Source of the DNA: Caballeronia sp. SBC1
GTDB lineage: Bacteria > Pseudomonadota > Gammaproteobacteria > Burkholderiales > Burkholderiaceae
DNA length: 64,000 bases
Reading direction: 5' to 3'
Assembly (NCBI RefSeq): GCF_011493005.1
Contig: NZ_CP049156.1
Coordinates: forward strand, 1,550,001-1,614,000
The notes under the pieces are model-generated. The model saw only the letters and a list, made by a program, of their open reading frames with translations. It searched no databases and had not been told where the DNA came from. Positions within the stretch are counted from its first letter, which is position 1, and each line of letters opens with the position of its first letter. Positions 1 through 9,409 of this stretch are shown piece by piece. The translations under genes were made by a program, and so were the position numbers.

Positions 1-428
1 GGCTGGTAGCGGAGCATGGCGGTTTTCTGTACGACTCGGATTATTACGGCGACGACCTGCCATTCTGGATGGACGTGGAGGTCAGTGGTGGCGCCAAGGT
101 GCCGCAACTGATAGTGCCCTATACGCTGGACACTAACGACATGCGGTTTGCCACGCCGCAAGGTTTCAACACGGCGGAGCAGTTTTTCACGTATTTGCGC
201 GACGCGTTCGATGTGCTCTACGAAGAGGGCAGCGAAGCGCCGAAAATGCTGTCCATTGGGATGCATTGCCGGTTGCTGGGCCGACCGGGGCGCTTCCGTG
301 CGCTGCAGCGTTTTCTGGATCACATCGAGCAATATGATCGTGTGTGGGTGACGCGGCGGGTCGATATTGCGCGGCATTGGCGCGAACATCATCCGTATGA
401 AGGCACGGCGGGAGTGACGAAGCCATGA
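1..428 (+). CDS. puuE: Allantoinase PuuE, polysaccharide-deacetylase type (5' end outside window)
   Basis: C-terminal ~140 residues of the cofactor-independent allantoinase that hydrolyses allantoin to allantoate in the cytoplasm. The frame is open from the first bases of the window, so the start lies upstream. The stretch SIGMHCRLLGRPGR followed by a helix with FLDHIEQYD and a final VWVTRRVDIARHW is the recognisable C-terminal part of the PuuE branch of NodB-like deacetylases. Its TGA overlaps the ATG of uraD by four bases (ATGA), so the two are translationally coupled. Family assignment is by recognition; the catalytic N-terminal half is not visible here. Confidence 0.9.
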   Translation, partial: LVAEHGGFLYDSDYYGDDLPFWMDVEVSGGAKVPQLIVPYTLDTNDMRFATPQGFNTAEQFFTYLRDAFDVLYEEGSEAPKMLSIGMHCRLLGRPGRFRALQRFLDHIEQYDRVWVTRRVDIARHWREHHPYEGTAGVTKP

Positions 429-946
429 GTATCGTAAGGATCACTTTGGACCAACTCAATGCGCTGCCTGCCGGCGCGTTTGTCAGCGCGCTTTCCGGTA
501 TTTTCGAACACTCTCCGTGGGTGCCGGAAGCGGCACTGGCGAAGCGGCCGTTCACTAGTATCGACCAGCTTCACGACGTCATGACGACGATTGTCGACCA
601 GGCGGGCAACATACGGCAACTGGCTTTGATCAACGCCCACCCGGAGCTTGCCGGCAAGGCTGCGGTGCGTGGCGAACTCACGGATGAATCCACGCGAGAG
701 CAAAGCGGCGCGGGTCTTAATCTCTGCACGCAGGAAGAGTTCGACAGATTGCAGGCGCTTAACGCTGCATACCGCGAGAAGTTTGGATTTCCCTTTATTT
801 TGGCTGTGCGCGGGTTTGATCGTCACGGCATTATCGCGAATTTCGAGGCGCGCCTGCATCACGGCCGCGACATCGAGTTACGCGAAAGTCTCCAGCAAAT
901 TTACCGGATAGCGCGTTTCAGGCTCGACGATTTGCTTGGCGTCTGA
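425..946 (+). CDS. uraD: 2-oxo-4-hydroxy-4-carboxy-5-ureidoimidazoline decarboxylase UraD
   Basis: 173-residue OHCU decarboxylase, which converts the unstable OHCU produced by UraH into S-allantoin. Visible family marks are AHPELAGK at residues 71-78, containing the catalytic histidine (about H72), and the FPFILAVRG block at about 122-130. The length matches the usual 165-175 residues of the family. The start overlaps the puuE stop, and alc follows after 47 bases, so it sits in the same plus-strand puuE-uraD-alc-allA operon. Confidence 0.95.
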   Translation: MSIVRITLDQLNALPAGAFVSALSGIFEHSPWVPEAALAKRPFTSIDQLHDVMTTIVDQAGNIRQLALINAHPELAGKAAVRGELTDESTREQSGAGLNLCTQEEFDRLQALNAAYREKFGFPFILAVRGFDRHGIIANFEARLHHGRDIELRESLQQIYRIARFRLDDLLGV

Positions 947-993
947 ACCCTTGAACGCAGCGCGTCACCTTCAAAACCTTTCAAGGAAACATC

Positions 994-2004
994 ATGGCTG
1001 CACCCATACTCGATGCCAACGCGCCCGAATTCACGCGCCGTTATGTGAACCTCGCGGACCCGCGGTTGGGCGCTCAGGCGCTTGCAGCCAGCGATGAATT
1101 TTTTGCACCGAAAGAGCGGATGCTCAATCCGGAGCCGGCCGTGTTTATCGTGGGTAAATACGACGATAACGGTAAGTGGATGGACGGCTGGGAAACGCGT
1201 CGCAAGCGGGTGAGCGGATACGACTGGTGCGTGGTGAAGCTGGCGCGTCCGGGTGTGATCAAGGGTATTGATATTGATACGAGCCACTTCACGGGCAACT
1301 TTCCGCCAGCCGCATCTATAGAAGGCGCGCACGTGGTTGACGGCACGCCAACGCAGGCGACGCAATGGACGGAAGTGGTGCCGTCCATGACATTGCAAGG
1401 GAACACGCATCATTACGTGGAGATTGCCAGCGAGCTGCCTTTCACGCATCTGCGCGTGAACATTTACCCGGATGGCGGGATTGCCCGGTTGCGTGTGTAT
1501 GGGCAGCCGCAGCTTGACTGGAGCAACGCTAGCCGCACCGAGCTATTCGATCTCGCCGCAATGGAAAACGGCGCGTACGTTGTTGGTGCGAACAACCAGC
1601 ATTTCGGGCCGGCTTCGACCTTGCTGATGCCGGGACGCGGCGCAAATATGGGCGATGGCTGGGAGACGCGTCGTCGTCGTGAGCCGGGCAACGACTGGTG
1701 CATCGTGGCGCTTGCTCAGCCGGGCGTGATCAAGAAGATCGAAGTGGATACGGCGCATTTCAAGGGTAACTATCCTGACCGGTGTTCGCTGCAGGCGGCT
1801 TATGTGAAGGGTGGAACGGACAGTTCGCTTGTCACGCAGGCGATGTTCTGGCCGGTGCTACTTGGCGAGCAGAAGTTGCAGATGGACAAGCAGCATGTGT
1901 TCGAGTCGGAGTTGGCTGCGCTGGGCCCGGTTACGCATGTGCGGTTCAATATTTATCCGGACGGCGGAGTATCGCGGTTGCGGTTGTTCAGCACGCTTGT
2001 TTGA
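994..2004 (+). CDS. alc: Allantoicase
   Basis: 336-residue allantoicase (allantoate amidinohydrolase), which splits allantoate into ureidoglycolate and urea. The protein shows the expected internal duplication: MDGWETRR at about residues 63-70 and GDGWETRR at about 220-227, each followed by a DWC(V/I)V strand and a DT(S/A)HF segment. This is the two-domain jelly-roll layout of the family. The start ATG is preceded by AAGGAA. Urea rather than ammonia is released, in contrast to the allantoate amidohydrolase route. Confidence 0.96.
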   Translation: MAAPILDANAPEFTRRYVNLADPRLGAQALAASDEFFAPKERMLNPEPAVFIVGKYDDNGKWMDGWETRRKRVSGYDWCVVKLARPGVIKGIDIDTSHFTGNFPPAASIEGAHVVDGTPTQATQWTEVVPSMTLQGNTHHYVEIASELPFTHLRVNIYPDGGIARLRVYGQPQLDWSNASRTELFDLAAMENGAYVVGANNQHFGPASTLLMPGRGANMGDGWETRRRREPGNDWCIVALAQPGVIKKIEVDTAHFKGNYPDRCSLQAAYVKGGTDSSLVTQAMFWPVLLGEQKLQMDKQHVFESELAALGPVTHVRFNIYPDGGVSRLRLFSTLV

Positions 2005-2032
2005 TGCGAGCTTGCATGGGGTGTGTTTTGCA

Positions 2033-2521
2033 ATGAAAAAACTGGTGATTGAACCGTTGACCCGGGCGGCGTTTGAGCCGTTCGGCGATGTCATTGAGCT
2101 TGAGGGTGCGAAGCAGATCCCGATTAATCTAGGGACGACGATTCGTTTCCATGATCTTGCGCGGATTGATGTGGAAGACGAGGACGGGCGGCCGCTTGTG
2201 AATCTGTTTCGCGGGCAGCCGCGGGTATTGCCGTTTGAGGTTTCGATGCTCGAGCGGCATCCGCTGGGGAGTCAGGCGTTTTTGCCGCTTAACGATCGGG
2301 CGTATCTTGTTGTTGTCGCACCGGCGGGGGAGCTTGATGAAGCGGCTATTCGTGGGTTCGTTACTCGCGGATGGCAAGGGGTGAATTATGCCAAGGGCGT
2401 CTGGCATCATCCGTTGATTGCCCTTGGCGAAGTGAGCGATTTTATTGTTGTGGATCGCGGGGGGGAGGGGAATAACCTCAACGAGATTCAGCTTGATGAG
2501 TCGGTTTGGTTAATGGACTGA
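2033..2521 (+). CDS. allA: Ureidoglycolate lyase AllA
   Basis: 162-residue ureidoglycolate lyase, releasing glyoxylate and urea, the last step of the pathway. The protein begins [20 protein letters not shown] and contains the cupin-like core with [16 protein letters not shown] and the metal/active-site region around [10 protein letters not shown]. The open frame extends upstream to 1811 through the end of alc, but the ATG at 2033, 28 bases after the alc stop, gives the canonical N terminus and length. It closes the plus-strand puuE-uraD-alc-allA gene run. Confidence 0.94.
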   Translation: MKKLVIEPLTRAAFEPFGDVIELEGAKQIPINLGTTIRFHDLARIDVEDEDGRPLVNLFRGQPRVLPFEVSMLERHPLGSQAFLPLNDRAYLVVVAPAGELDEAAIRGFVTRGWQGVNYAKGVWHHPLIALGEVSDFIVVDRGGEGNNLNEIQLDESVWLMD

Positions 2522-3705
2522 TACTTCGTACGCACTTGATCCGGGAGTACAAGAATTTGGGCGGCGGAAGGTTGAGGTCGCGGTGGTTCGAGATGCTGTT
2601 CTAGGAGCCCTTGCGCGTATGCACTTTGCTTGTTTTTGAACGTAATTTGGTGGATTGCTTCGCGTTTTTACCTAACGTCAGTCTCCAGATAGCCTTTAAC
2701 GTTTCGGTGAGCCCGTCACGGGCCTTGTCGTAAGCCGATGGTTTCAGTAGGTCCTCTCATCGAAACTGCGTGGATCGTTCGAATCTCGGCGTGCCCTCTC
2801 GAGCGATATCGGACAGAGTTCAGTCTAGATGTATGAATGGCGCTATGCCAGCGATGAAGCTGGACACTGCCGAGGCGCCGGCCCGACCTGCCCATCGGAA
2901 ATGCCCCTCTCCGGCAGTCGATAGTTTTAATAGGTCGTCCGACCACATTAATCCCTCGTCCGCAGTTTTGATCCGACGGCCGATCTTTTTCCGCCGCGCG
3001 CTATATCCCAACGTATTGAGGTGCATGTCCACCACGGCTGCGGTCAAGCCGATTGCGAACGCGATGCTGGGAAAAGTGCCAATCCGAGCCCATCTACTAC
3101 TCGCGTACAGCGTAGCTGAACCCGCCAGCCCGGCCGCATTGACGAACGCTAAGTGCTTCACTGTCTCAATGGACCAAAGGCTCTAAGCGGCTTGCGTTTC
3201 CTTGTACCACTCGACGATCATGCCCCGCGAGTCTCGACGATGGTCTTTCGTTGGATCGGTCATTAGTTTGCTTGATAGGAACAATTCGTTCTTTTACGTA
3301 TACCCGATATCGCACAAATGAAGATGCCCAATGAGCTCGAACGAGGCGGCCATAATTTCGTTCATGGCGCCTGCGTCGGTGTTAAGACCCGTGTGGAGTG
3401 TTTCAGCGCCTCGCGGAAATAGGTGAGATCGCACCACCGATCGAGCCTTGGGCTGGCAATCGAAGATCAATAAAAACCGATCCGCAACGTGAGTAGGACT
3501 CAGCCAGGGGGCCTAAGTACGCAACTAGTCGATTAGAAGCGCGGCTGGTCGGTGCGGTGGATTGCACTAATGTCGATTGGCACGCGGAAATTCGGTCGCT
3601 AAGGGTCGCCATGAAAGGCTTATAGGCTTAAATGAGGCTCGCGACGTTGGGCTCTTTCTGAGATGAACCAGGTGCTAGAATTTCGCATACATATTAAGGA
3701 ATACG
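2522..3705. other. Mostly non-coding stretch between allA and a membrane protein gene
   Basis: About 1.2 kb without a convincing gene. Frames are interrupted and the sequence looks less GC-rich than the flanks. One weak minus-strand frame (2820-3161) is listed separately. A reasonable promoter/RBS lies at the right end: TATTAAGGAATACG just before the ATG at 3706. The stretch separates allA from the puuD/uraH operon and looks like eroded inserted DNA. Confidence 0.5.
2820..3161 (-). CDS. Possible small membrane protein (weak)
   Basis: 113-residue frame from a GTG start, with two hydrophobic segments near the N terminus (about residues 8-22 and 28-46) and another near the C terminus (about 97-109). 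I do not recognise it. No good ribosome binding site precedes the GTG, and the frame lies in a gene-poor stretch, so it may be a decayed or spurious gene. The hydrophobic periodicity and conserved-looking internal region around RRKKIGRRIKTADEG are the only support. Confidence 0.3.
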   Translation of the reverse strand: MKHLAFVNAAGLAGSATLYASSRWARIGTFPSIAFAIGLTAAVVDMHLNTLGYSARRKKIGRRIKTADEGLMWSDDLLKLSTAGEGHFRWAGRAGASAVSSFIAGIAPFIHLD

Positions 3706-4341
3706 ATGAAAAAATATGTCCGGGAATTTGGCCTGATATTGGGTTTGACTTTTACCGTGCTTTTATACGGTTTTTTTGTCTATTCGTTTGATCGTATGCT
3801 TGGTACGAAAAAGGACTTCTGGGATATTTTGGGGCCTGTCGCGACGTGCACCGCCACTTTAGTTGCCCTGTTCTTTGGGGTCGGACAAGAACACCTGCGC
3901 TGGTCCGCCGTATGTGCAACGGCACGAATAGGCGCCGCGAAATTAGTTCCTCAATTGGGCGCGGTTCTTGATGCCATTGAAAAAATCGCACCGCAGCTTG
4001 AGAGCTTTGACAATGACTGGATGGAACTTCTAAACCCTGAGCAGCAATTCGCGGAGATCAAATCTACCGCCAATCTGGCGGCGCTTGATGTTCCTATGAG
4101 CGAGCTTGCTTCGCTTTCGTCCCTAAACGACGACTGCGCGGTGCGACTGGCTCGTGCCATAGCGCTACTGGAGTTAATGAATAAAAGTATTGCCGATTGG
4201 GAGCTTTCTCTTTGGTCTGCGGGTGCGACCGACGACGATCGTCGACAGCGGGTGCGAAAGTGGTCGTTATGGGTTCGCGAGGCCCGAACGCTCATTGCTT
4301 CGGCGCTTCGTACTTGCAAAAAAGTGTCCGCGGACTTGTAA
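3706..4341 (+). CDS. Membrane-anchored protein of unknown function
   Basis: 211 residues. Two membrane helices are visible (about residues 8-28 and 42-60), followed by a soluble, mainly alpha-helical region rich in acidic and leucine residues. The start has AAGGA eight bases upstream. Codon use and GC content look lower than in the neighbouring purine genes, which suggests acquisition by transfer. It stands alone between allA and puuD. The arrangement (a pair of N-terminal helices and a cytosolic helical domain) recurs in several cargo-like genes of the prophage further right. No function is assigned. Confidence 0.75.
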   Translation: MKKYVREFGLILGLTFTVLLYGFFVYSFDRMLGTKKDFWDILGPVATCTATLVALFFGVGQEHLRWSAVCATARIGAAKLVPQLGAVLDAIEKIAPQLESFDNDWMELLNPEQQFAEIKSTANLAALDVPMSELASLSSLNDDCAVRLARAIALLELMNKSIADWELSLWSAGATDDDRRQRVRKWSLWVREARTLIASALRTCKKVSADL

Positions 4342-4664
4342 CTGGATTGGCGGCCACAGAGCTTAACGACTAAGCGCGGCATTGCCTGTCTCCCTTTTAG
4401 ACATCACGCTGGTGGTAGTCACATCGGTAGCGTCATGGGCTGATGAGACATCTGCCCTTTGTGGGAAGTTCGAGCTTTGGTGGCACGCGGATTCAATTTC
4501 TGCATACGCAGGCTCGGCGGCTGTCACGAAATGGGCAACCACCACCCTTGCGACTGAATTGCTAGAACATAACGCGTGAAACTTAGGCGATAGCAATGCC
4601 TCCAAGCGCCGACTTCCATCGCCCAAGTTCCGCGCCCAAACCAATACTAAGTAAAGCAGAAACC
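4342..4664. other. Gene-free gap before puuD
   Basis: Frames present here are short and lack ribosome binding sites or recognisable products. I see no terminator of good quality and no repeat. Confidence 0.5.
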
Positions 4665-5858
4665 TTACTTCAAAGCACCACCCTGGAACCACGCGGCAAG
4701 TTTCTGCCGCTCGCCGTCGGTCATCTGGGTGACATTGCCTAGCGGCATCGCCTTCAACACCACAGCCTGCTGATAAAGCCGTTGCGCATTCAACGAAATC
4801 GACTCGGGCGTATCCAGCAAAACTCCCGCAGGAGCAGCCCCCATCATCGTCGGATGAGCTGCATGACACGTCGCGCACCGCTGCTGCAGGATCGGCTCGA
4901 TATCGGACACACGAATCGCCGGCGCACCGGCCACCGGCGCAACGGTCGGCACCCCTTTCGGCATGGTCCAGGCAAACGCGCCAAACATCAGCACTACGCC
5001 GATCACCGGCAAATACCACAACACCTGCCCGCGATGCCGCATCACAAAGAACTGTCGAATCAGCGCGCCCGCCAACATGATGATCAGCAACACAGCCCAG
5101 TTATAAGGATGCGTATAAGTCATCGCGTAGTGATTCGACAACATCACGAACACCACCGGCAAGGTGAAGTACGTGTTGTGCACTGAACGCTGCTTGCCAC
5201 GCTTGCCATAAATGGCATTGGGCACTTCGCCCTTGAGCATGGCTTCGACCATTTTGCGCTGACCGGGAATGATCACGAAAAACACGTTCGCTGACATGAT
5301 CGTGGCCAACGTCGCGCCCGTAATCAAATACGCAGCACGCCCCGCGAACACATGGCAAGCAAGCCACGCCGCGATGACCACATAAGCGCCCACGCAAATA
5401 CCGAGCAGGCCATCGCGATTACCCAGCAACCGGCACAGGGAGTCATACACGATCCAGCCCGCCAGCAAGAATCCCAGCGCTGACGAAACCGCCACCACGG
5501 GTCCCATATCAAGCACGTTTTTATCGATGAGATAAGTGCTCGGCGAGAACAGATACAACACCATGAACAGGCCAAAACCCGACATCCACGTGGTGTACGA
5601 GGGCCACTTCGACCAGTGCAGGTCGTCGGGCATGTTCGGCGGCGCAACCGTGTACTTCTGCATGTTGTAAAAACCACCGCCATGCACGTGCCACAACTCG
5701 CCAAACACGCCGCGCTTGGTCGCCGCAGGATCTTTCGGCGGCTTCAAACTGTTGTCGAGCGCCACGAAATAAAACGACTCGCCAATCCACGCAATCGCCA
5801 CCACCACATGCAGCCAGCGCAAAGCAAGATTCAGCCAGTCAACAATAAAGCCTTGCAT
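4665..5858 (-). CDS. puuD: Urate hydroxylase PuuD (membrane protein with C-terminal cytochrome c domain)
   Basis: 397 residues. The first ~300 form a multi-helix membrane domain beginning MQGFIVDWLNLALRWLHVVV, with conserved histidines in ELWHVHGGGFYNMQKY and LSNHYAMTYTH. The C-terminal ~90 residues form a cytochrome c domain with heme motif CATCH at about 328-332 and a methionine ligand candidate in AMPLGN at about 371. PuuD proteins oxidise urate to 5-hydroxyisourate and pass electrons to the respiratory chain instead of making hydrogen peroxide. It lies 91 bases downstream of uraH on the same strand, forming a two-gene operon that feeds UraD encoded on the other strand. Confidence 0.95.
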   Translation of the reverse strand: MQGFIVDWLNLALRWLHVVVAIAWIGESFYFVALDNSLKPPKDPAATKRGVFGELWHVHGGGFYNMQKYTVAPPNMPDDLHWSKWPSYTTWMSGFGLFMVLYLFSPSTYLIDKNVLDMGPVVAVSSALGFLLAGWIVYDSLCRLLGNRDGLLGICVGAYVVIAAWLACHVFAGRAAYLITGATLATIMSANVFFVIIPGQRKMVEAMLKGEVPNAIYGKRGKQRSVHNTYFTLPVVFVMLSNHYAMTYTHPYNWAVLLIIMLAGALIRQFFVMRHRGQVLWYLPVIGVVLMFGAFAWTMPKGVPTVAPVAGAPAIRVSDIEPILQQRCATCHAAHPTMMGAAPAGVLLDTPESISLNAQRLYQQAVVLKAMPLGNVTQMTDGERQKLAAWFQGGALK

Positions 5859-5949
5859 GAAACGTCTCCACTACGAATTTTTTGTCGATTGCATCAGACC
5901 GACGCGGACAAAAGAGCGTCAGCCACACACTGAGGGTTAAACGAAAACC

Positions 5950-6303
5950 TCAGCTTCCGCGATACGTGCTGTACGCCCAAGGCGAGACCAGTAGCGGCAC
6001 GTGATAGTGCGACGTGGCATCGGCAATACCAAAACGCAGCACCACCCGGTCCACAAAACGCGGCGCCGGGAGATCAACGCCGCTAGCCGCGAAATAGTCC
6101 CCGGCGTGAAACACGAGCTCGTATTCGCCGGTGACAAAGGCGTCGTCCTGTAGCAACGGGGCGTCGCAACGGCCATCGGAGTTGGTGTGCGTGGTGAGGA
6201 GCGCGCGCCGGGCATCGCCGGTCAGCACGAAAAGTTCGACTTTGATGCCGGCGCCGGGGCGGCCGTGCGCGGTATCGAGTACGTGGGTTGTTAGCTTGCC
6301 CAT
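5950..6303 (-). CDS. uraH: 5-hydroxyisourate hydrolase UraH
   Basis: 117-residue transthyretin-like HIU hydrolase, converting 5-hydroxyisourate to OHCU. The N terminus MGKLTTHVLDTAHGRPG carries the first conserved histidine, and the protein ends in the diagnostic tetrapeptide YRGS. The frame extends 32 codons further upstream, but the ATG at 6303 has AAGGACA seven to twelve bases before it and matches the family start. It is upstream of puuD in the same operon. The product is cytoplasmic, with no signal peptide, unlike periplasmic HiuH homologues. Confidence 0.95.
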   Translation of the reverse strand: MGKLTTHVLDTAHGRPGAGIKVELFVLTGDARRALLTTHTNSDGRCDAPLLQDDAFVTGEYELVFHAGDYFAASGVDLPAPRFVDRVVLRFGIADATSHYHVPLLVSPWAYSTYRGS

Positions 6304-6822
6304 TCGCGTTGTCCTTGTAGTGTGCGAGGAGCGGCTGCGCATCGAACCGTCTGAGTTCTCGTCTGTGTTCTGACAGTCAGCGGCGGATCGAGGCTCCACA
6401 AGCGTGGCTACATACCCGTCGGCGTGAGAGGATGCGCGCCGTGTACAGCATTGTAAAAAGTTGCGGTGATCATAACGCCCGCGATAGGCAAGATAATCGC
6501 CAGCACATAACGGCTGCCTGCTTATTGCGGTTTCGTAAAGAAAACGTCAGCGTTTCAGCCCTTTTTACCGCTTTCAGGCGATGCTACGCGAGCCAAAATT
6601 CACGATCATATCGAGTCCGTGAAGACAACTATGGCAGTGTTCGCATTGTCAGGGGCTTTTTGGCTACGGACAGTAGCGTCTTGCACAGCGCCTTACACAG
6701 AGGTTTGCTGGGCATCCCGAAGACGGCGATCGACGCTGGGTAACCGGGTAACAGGCGCGGATTCAAGTGGTGCTTTTGTGCTTTTGCGCCCTCGGTAAAA
6801 CAGTGAAATAGCGGAGATCGGC
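6304..6822. promoter_or_regulatory. Divergent promoter region between uraH and the deaminase gene
   Basis: About 520 bases with no supported gene; the frame at 6432-6743 has no protein-like character. It must hold the promoters for uraH-puuD (minus) and the deaminase (plus). A six-base inverted repeat (TTCACG/CGTGAA) occurs at about 6598-6622, and near 6737-6752 the sequence GGTAACCGGGTAAC is a short direct repeat. No clear -35/-10 pair stands out. Confidence 0.45.
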
Positions 6823-8193
6823 ATGCAACAGAAACCCCGGACATTGCTGGTGAAGAACGCGCGCGTGCTCGTGACCATGGACGAGACACGACGCGAGATC
6901 GCCAACGGCGGTTTATTCATCGAAGGTAACCGGATCACGCAGGTCGGCTCGACGAGCGACTTGCCGCAACAAGCGGACGAGGTGCTGGACCTGTCAGGCC
7001 ATCTGGTGATTCCCGGCCTGGTCAACACGCATCACCACATGTACCAGAGCCTCACGCGGGCCGTGCCGGCCGCGCAGAACGCGGAGTTGTTCGGCTGGCT
7101 GACCAGCCTGTACAAGATCTGGGCGAACCTGACGCCCGAGATGATTGAAGTATCGACGCTGACAGCCATGGCCGAACTGTTGCTCTCAGGCTGCACGACG
7201 TCGAGCGACCATCTCTACATTTATCCGAACGGTTCGCGCCTGGACGACAGCATCGTGTCGGCGCAACAGATCGGCATGCGTTTTCACGCGGCGCGCGGCA
7301 GCATGAGTGTCGGGCAGAAGGACGGCGGCTTGCCACCCGATTCAGTGGTCGAGAAAGAAGATGCGATCCTGAAGGACACGCAGCGCCTGATCGAAACGTA
7401 TAACGATGAAGGCCGTTACGCGATGCTGCGCGTGGTCGTGGCTCCCTGCTCGCCGTTCTCGGTCAGCCGTGAGCTGATGCGCGATTCGGCGTTGCTCGCG
7501 CGGGAATACGGGGTGTCGATGCATACGCATCTGGCCGAGAACGTGAACGATGTCACGTACAGCCGCGAGAAGTTCGGCATGTCGCCGGCTGAGTATGCGG
7601 AGGATTTAGGCTGGGTCGGACCGGATGTGTGGCACGCGCATTGTGTGCAGTTGGACCGTGCGGGTATCGAGTTGTTTGGGCGCACGGGCACGGGTGTCGC
7701 GCATTGTCCGTGTTCGAACATGCGGCTGGCGTCGGGCATTGCACCCATCCGGGCGATGCGAGACGCGGGCGTGACAGTCGGAATAGGCGTGGACGGATCG
7801 GCATCGAACGACGGCGCGCAGATGGTCGGGGAAGTGCGGCAAGCATTGTTATTGCAGCGCGTGGGTTTCGGTCCGGATGCCATGAGCGCACGCGAAGCGC
7901 TCGAAATTGCGACGCTGGGCGGCGCGAAGGTGCTGGGTCGGGATGATATCGGCGCGCTCGCCCCCGGCATGGCGGCCGACTTCGTTTCCTTCGATTTAAG
8001 TCAGCATGGCTTTGCCGGCGCGTTGCACGATCCCGTCGCGGCGCTCGTGTTCTGCGCGCCGTCGCAGGTATCGACGAGTGTTATCGACGGGAAGGTGGTG
8101 GTGCGCCACGGCCAGTTGACGACGGTCGATCTTGGACCGATCGTCGAGCGTCACAACCGGCTGGCTGGCCAGTTGATCGCCATGGCCAACTAA
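6823..8193 (+). CDS. 8-oxoguanine / guanine-type deaminase, amidohydrolase superfamily
   Basis: 456 residues. A TIM-barrel amidohydrolase with metal-binding NTHHHMYQSL (H70-H72), a second histidine block SMHTHLAENVND, then WHAHCVQLD and the late aspartate in GVDGSASND. The overall pattern, including the HHHMYQ and AHCPCSN motifs, is that of the Pseudomonas Pa0142 group, characterised as 8-oxoguanine deaminase and also acting on guanine or isocytosine. It would supply uric acid (from 8-oxoguanine) or xanthine to the urate pathway encoded alongside. The substrate is inferred. It ends 14 bases before the convergent LysR gene. Confidence 0.9.
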   Translation: MQQKPRTLLVKNARVLVTMDETRREIANGGLFIEGNRITQVGSTSDLPQQADEVLDLSGHLVIPGLVNTHHHMYQSLTRAVPAAQNAELFGWLTSLYKIWANLTPEMIEVSTLTAMAELLLSGCTTSSDHLYIYPNGSRLDDSIVSAQQIGMRFHAARGSMSVGQKDGGLPPDSVVEKEDAILKDTQRLIETYNDEGRYAMLRVVVAPCSPFSVSRELMRDSALLAREYGVSMHTHLAENVNDVTYSREKFGMSPAEYAEDLGWVGPDVWHAHCVQLDRAGIELFGRTGTGVAHCPCSNMRLASGIAPIRAMRDAGVTVGIGVDGSASNDGAQMVGEVRQALLLQRVGFGPDAMSAREALEIATLGGAKVLGRDDIGALAPGMAADFVSFDLSQHGFAGALHDPVAALVFCAPSQVSTSVIDGKVVVRHGQLTTVDLGPIVERHNRLAGQLIAMAN

Positions 8194-8207
8194 GAGGCTA
8201 ACTAAGC

Positions 8208-9140
8208 TTAAGGCGCTTCAATCAGCGAGCGCGTGGCATCGGCGACGAGGTGGCGCAGCCACCTCACTTCGTCGGAGTAATGGCAGCGCTCGTGCCACAG
8301 TTGGTAATACTGCATCGGCGGGAAATCGAGCGGTGCCGGCACCACGGTCAGAGGCAAGAACTTGGCGTAGTGATCGGCGAACAGACGCGTGGTGGTGAAC
8401 ACAAGATCCGACTTGATCAGCACGTACGGCGCGAGATTGAAGTAGGGCAGCGTGACGACCACATGGCGCTTGAGACGCTCGCGTGCCAGATGAACATCAA
8501 TCGCGCCGCGCTGGCCAACGGAATAGGGCGTAGGCGCGAGGTGCGGTGCGTTGAGATATTGATCGAGCGTGAGCGCGCCCCGGCGGGCAAACGGATGATT
8601 GGAACTGACGAGACAAACGATCTTGTCGACGAAAAGATTCGAGAGATGCAGTTGTTCAGGCGGCTCGGGCCAGTTGCCCACGACGATATCGAGCTTGCCG
8701 TCCTCCAGCGCAAGTTCGTAGTCGAAGGCGGGGCCAAGCGAATGGAATTCGAGCGTGGCATTGGGCGCGGCTACACGAAAGCGCTCCACCACGGTCGGCA
8801 CGAACAGCACGTTCAGATAATCTGGACAGCCAATGCGATAACACCGCACTGAAGTCGACGGTTCGAAGTTGTGCTGCTGCACCTTGATGCGTTCGATTTC
8901 GCGCAGCGCGTTTTGCGTGGGTTCGAGCAGGCGCAGGCCGTACTCGGTCGGCACCATGCCCGCTTTGCCGCGCACGAGCAGCGGATCGCCGGTGATGTCG
9001 CGCAGACGCCTGAGCGCCGCGCTGATCGCAGGTTGTGACTGATTGAGCTTGACGGCGGCGCGCGTGACGCTGCGCTCCATCAAGAGGGTGTGAAGGACGC
9101 GTAACAGGTAAGTGTCGATCGCTTCGCGTTGCTGACTCAT
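8208..9140 (-). CDS. LysR-family transcriptional regulator
   Basis: 310 residues. The N-terminal winged helix-turn-helix (about residues 10-65) contains SVTRAAVKLNQSQPAISAAL, followed by LRDITGDPLLVRG and a LysR substrate-binding domain to the C terminus. It is divergent from the ABC transporter genes and convergent with the deaminase gene, the usual position for a local activator. The likely ligand is a purine-catabolism intermediate, by context only. A T-N11-A dyad in the divergent intergenic region is a candidate binding site. Confidence 0.93.
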   Translation of the reverse strand: MSQQREAIDTYLLRVLHTLLMERSVTRAAVKLNQSQPAISAALRRLRDITGDPLLVRGKAGMVPTEYGLRLLEPTQNALREIERIKVQQHNFEPSTSVRCYRIGCPDYLNVLFVPTVVERFRVAAPNATLEFHSLGPAFDYELALEDGKLDIVVGNWPEPPEQLHLSNLFVDKIVCLVSSNHPFARRGALTLDQYLNAPHLAPTPYSVGQRGAIDVHLARERLKRHVVVTLPYFNLAPYVLIKSDLVFTTTRLFADHYAKFLPLTVVPAPLDFPPMQYYQLWHERCHYSDEVRWLRHLVADATRSLIEAP

Positions 9141-9245
9141 CTTCTCTCCAATATACGGTCAGGCTGATCGACCAGGGTGCAGAACATATCGTTTTTAATA
9201 TGACACATTGTTTCCGTCAAGCTGGGCATACCCGCAAGCACATTC

Positions 9246-9262
9246 GTTGCGAACTGTGCAAC
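9246..9262. promoter_or_regulatory. Candidate LysR operator (T-N11-A dyad)
   Basis: GTTGC-N7-GCAAC, a perfect five-base inverted repeat with the TTGC/GCAA core and T-N11-A spacing typical of LysR-type sites. It lies in the 269-base region between the LysR gene and the ABC ATPase gene, about 106 bases upstream of the LysR start. No experimental support; other AT-rich segments nearby could also be sites. Confidence 0.4.
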
Positions 9263-9409
9263 ACCGTGCTGTTGCTAATTGCGCGCACTATTTTGAGTAA
9301 TCGACGGCCCGCACCGTTTTGGGTATCTTTTACTCGCAGACTGCACGTTTCCGTTGCTGACATACCGGTCACCCCGGTTTTGCGCAATTTCCGCACTTTC
9401 TGAGTCCAT

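Noticed and set aside
2770..3186. 138-residue plus-strand frame
   Set aside because: Opposite a slightly better minus frame; no ribosome binding site and no hydrophobic or domain pattern.
4363..5019. Minus-strand frame overlapping the end of puuD
   Set aside because: Runs through the PuuD C terminus in another frame; Cys/Arg/Ala-rich shadow.
6432..6743. 103-residue frame between uraH and the deaminase
   Set aside because: No ribosome binding site, no protein-like pattern; lies in a divergent promoter region.
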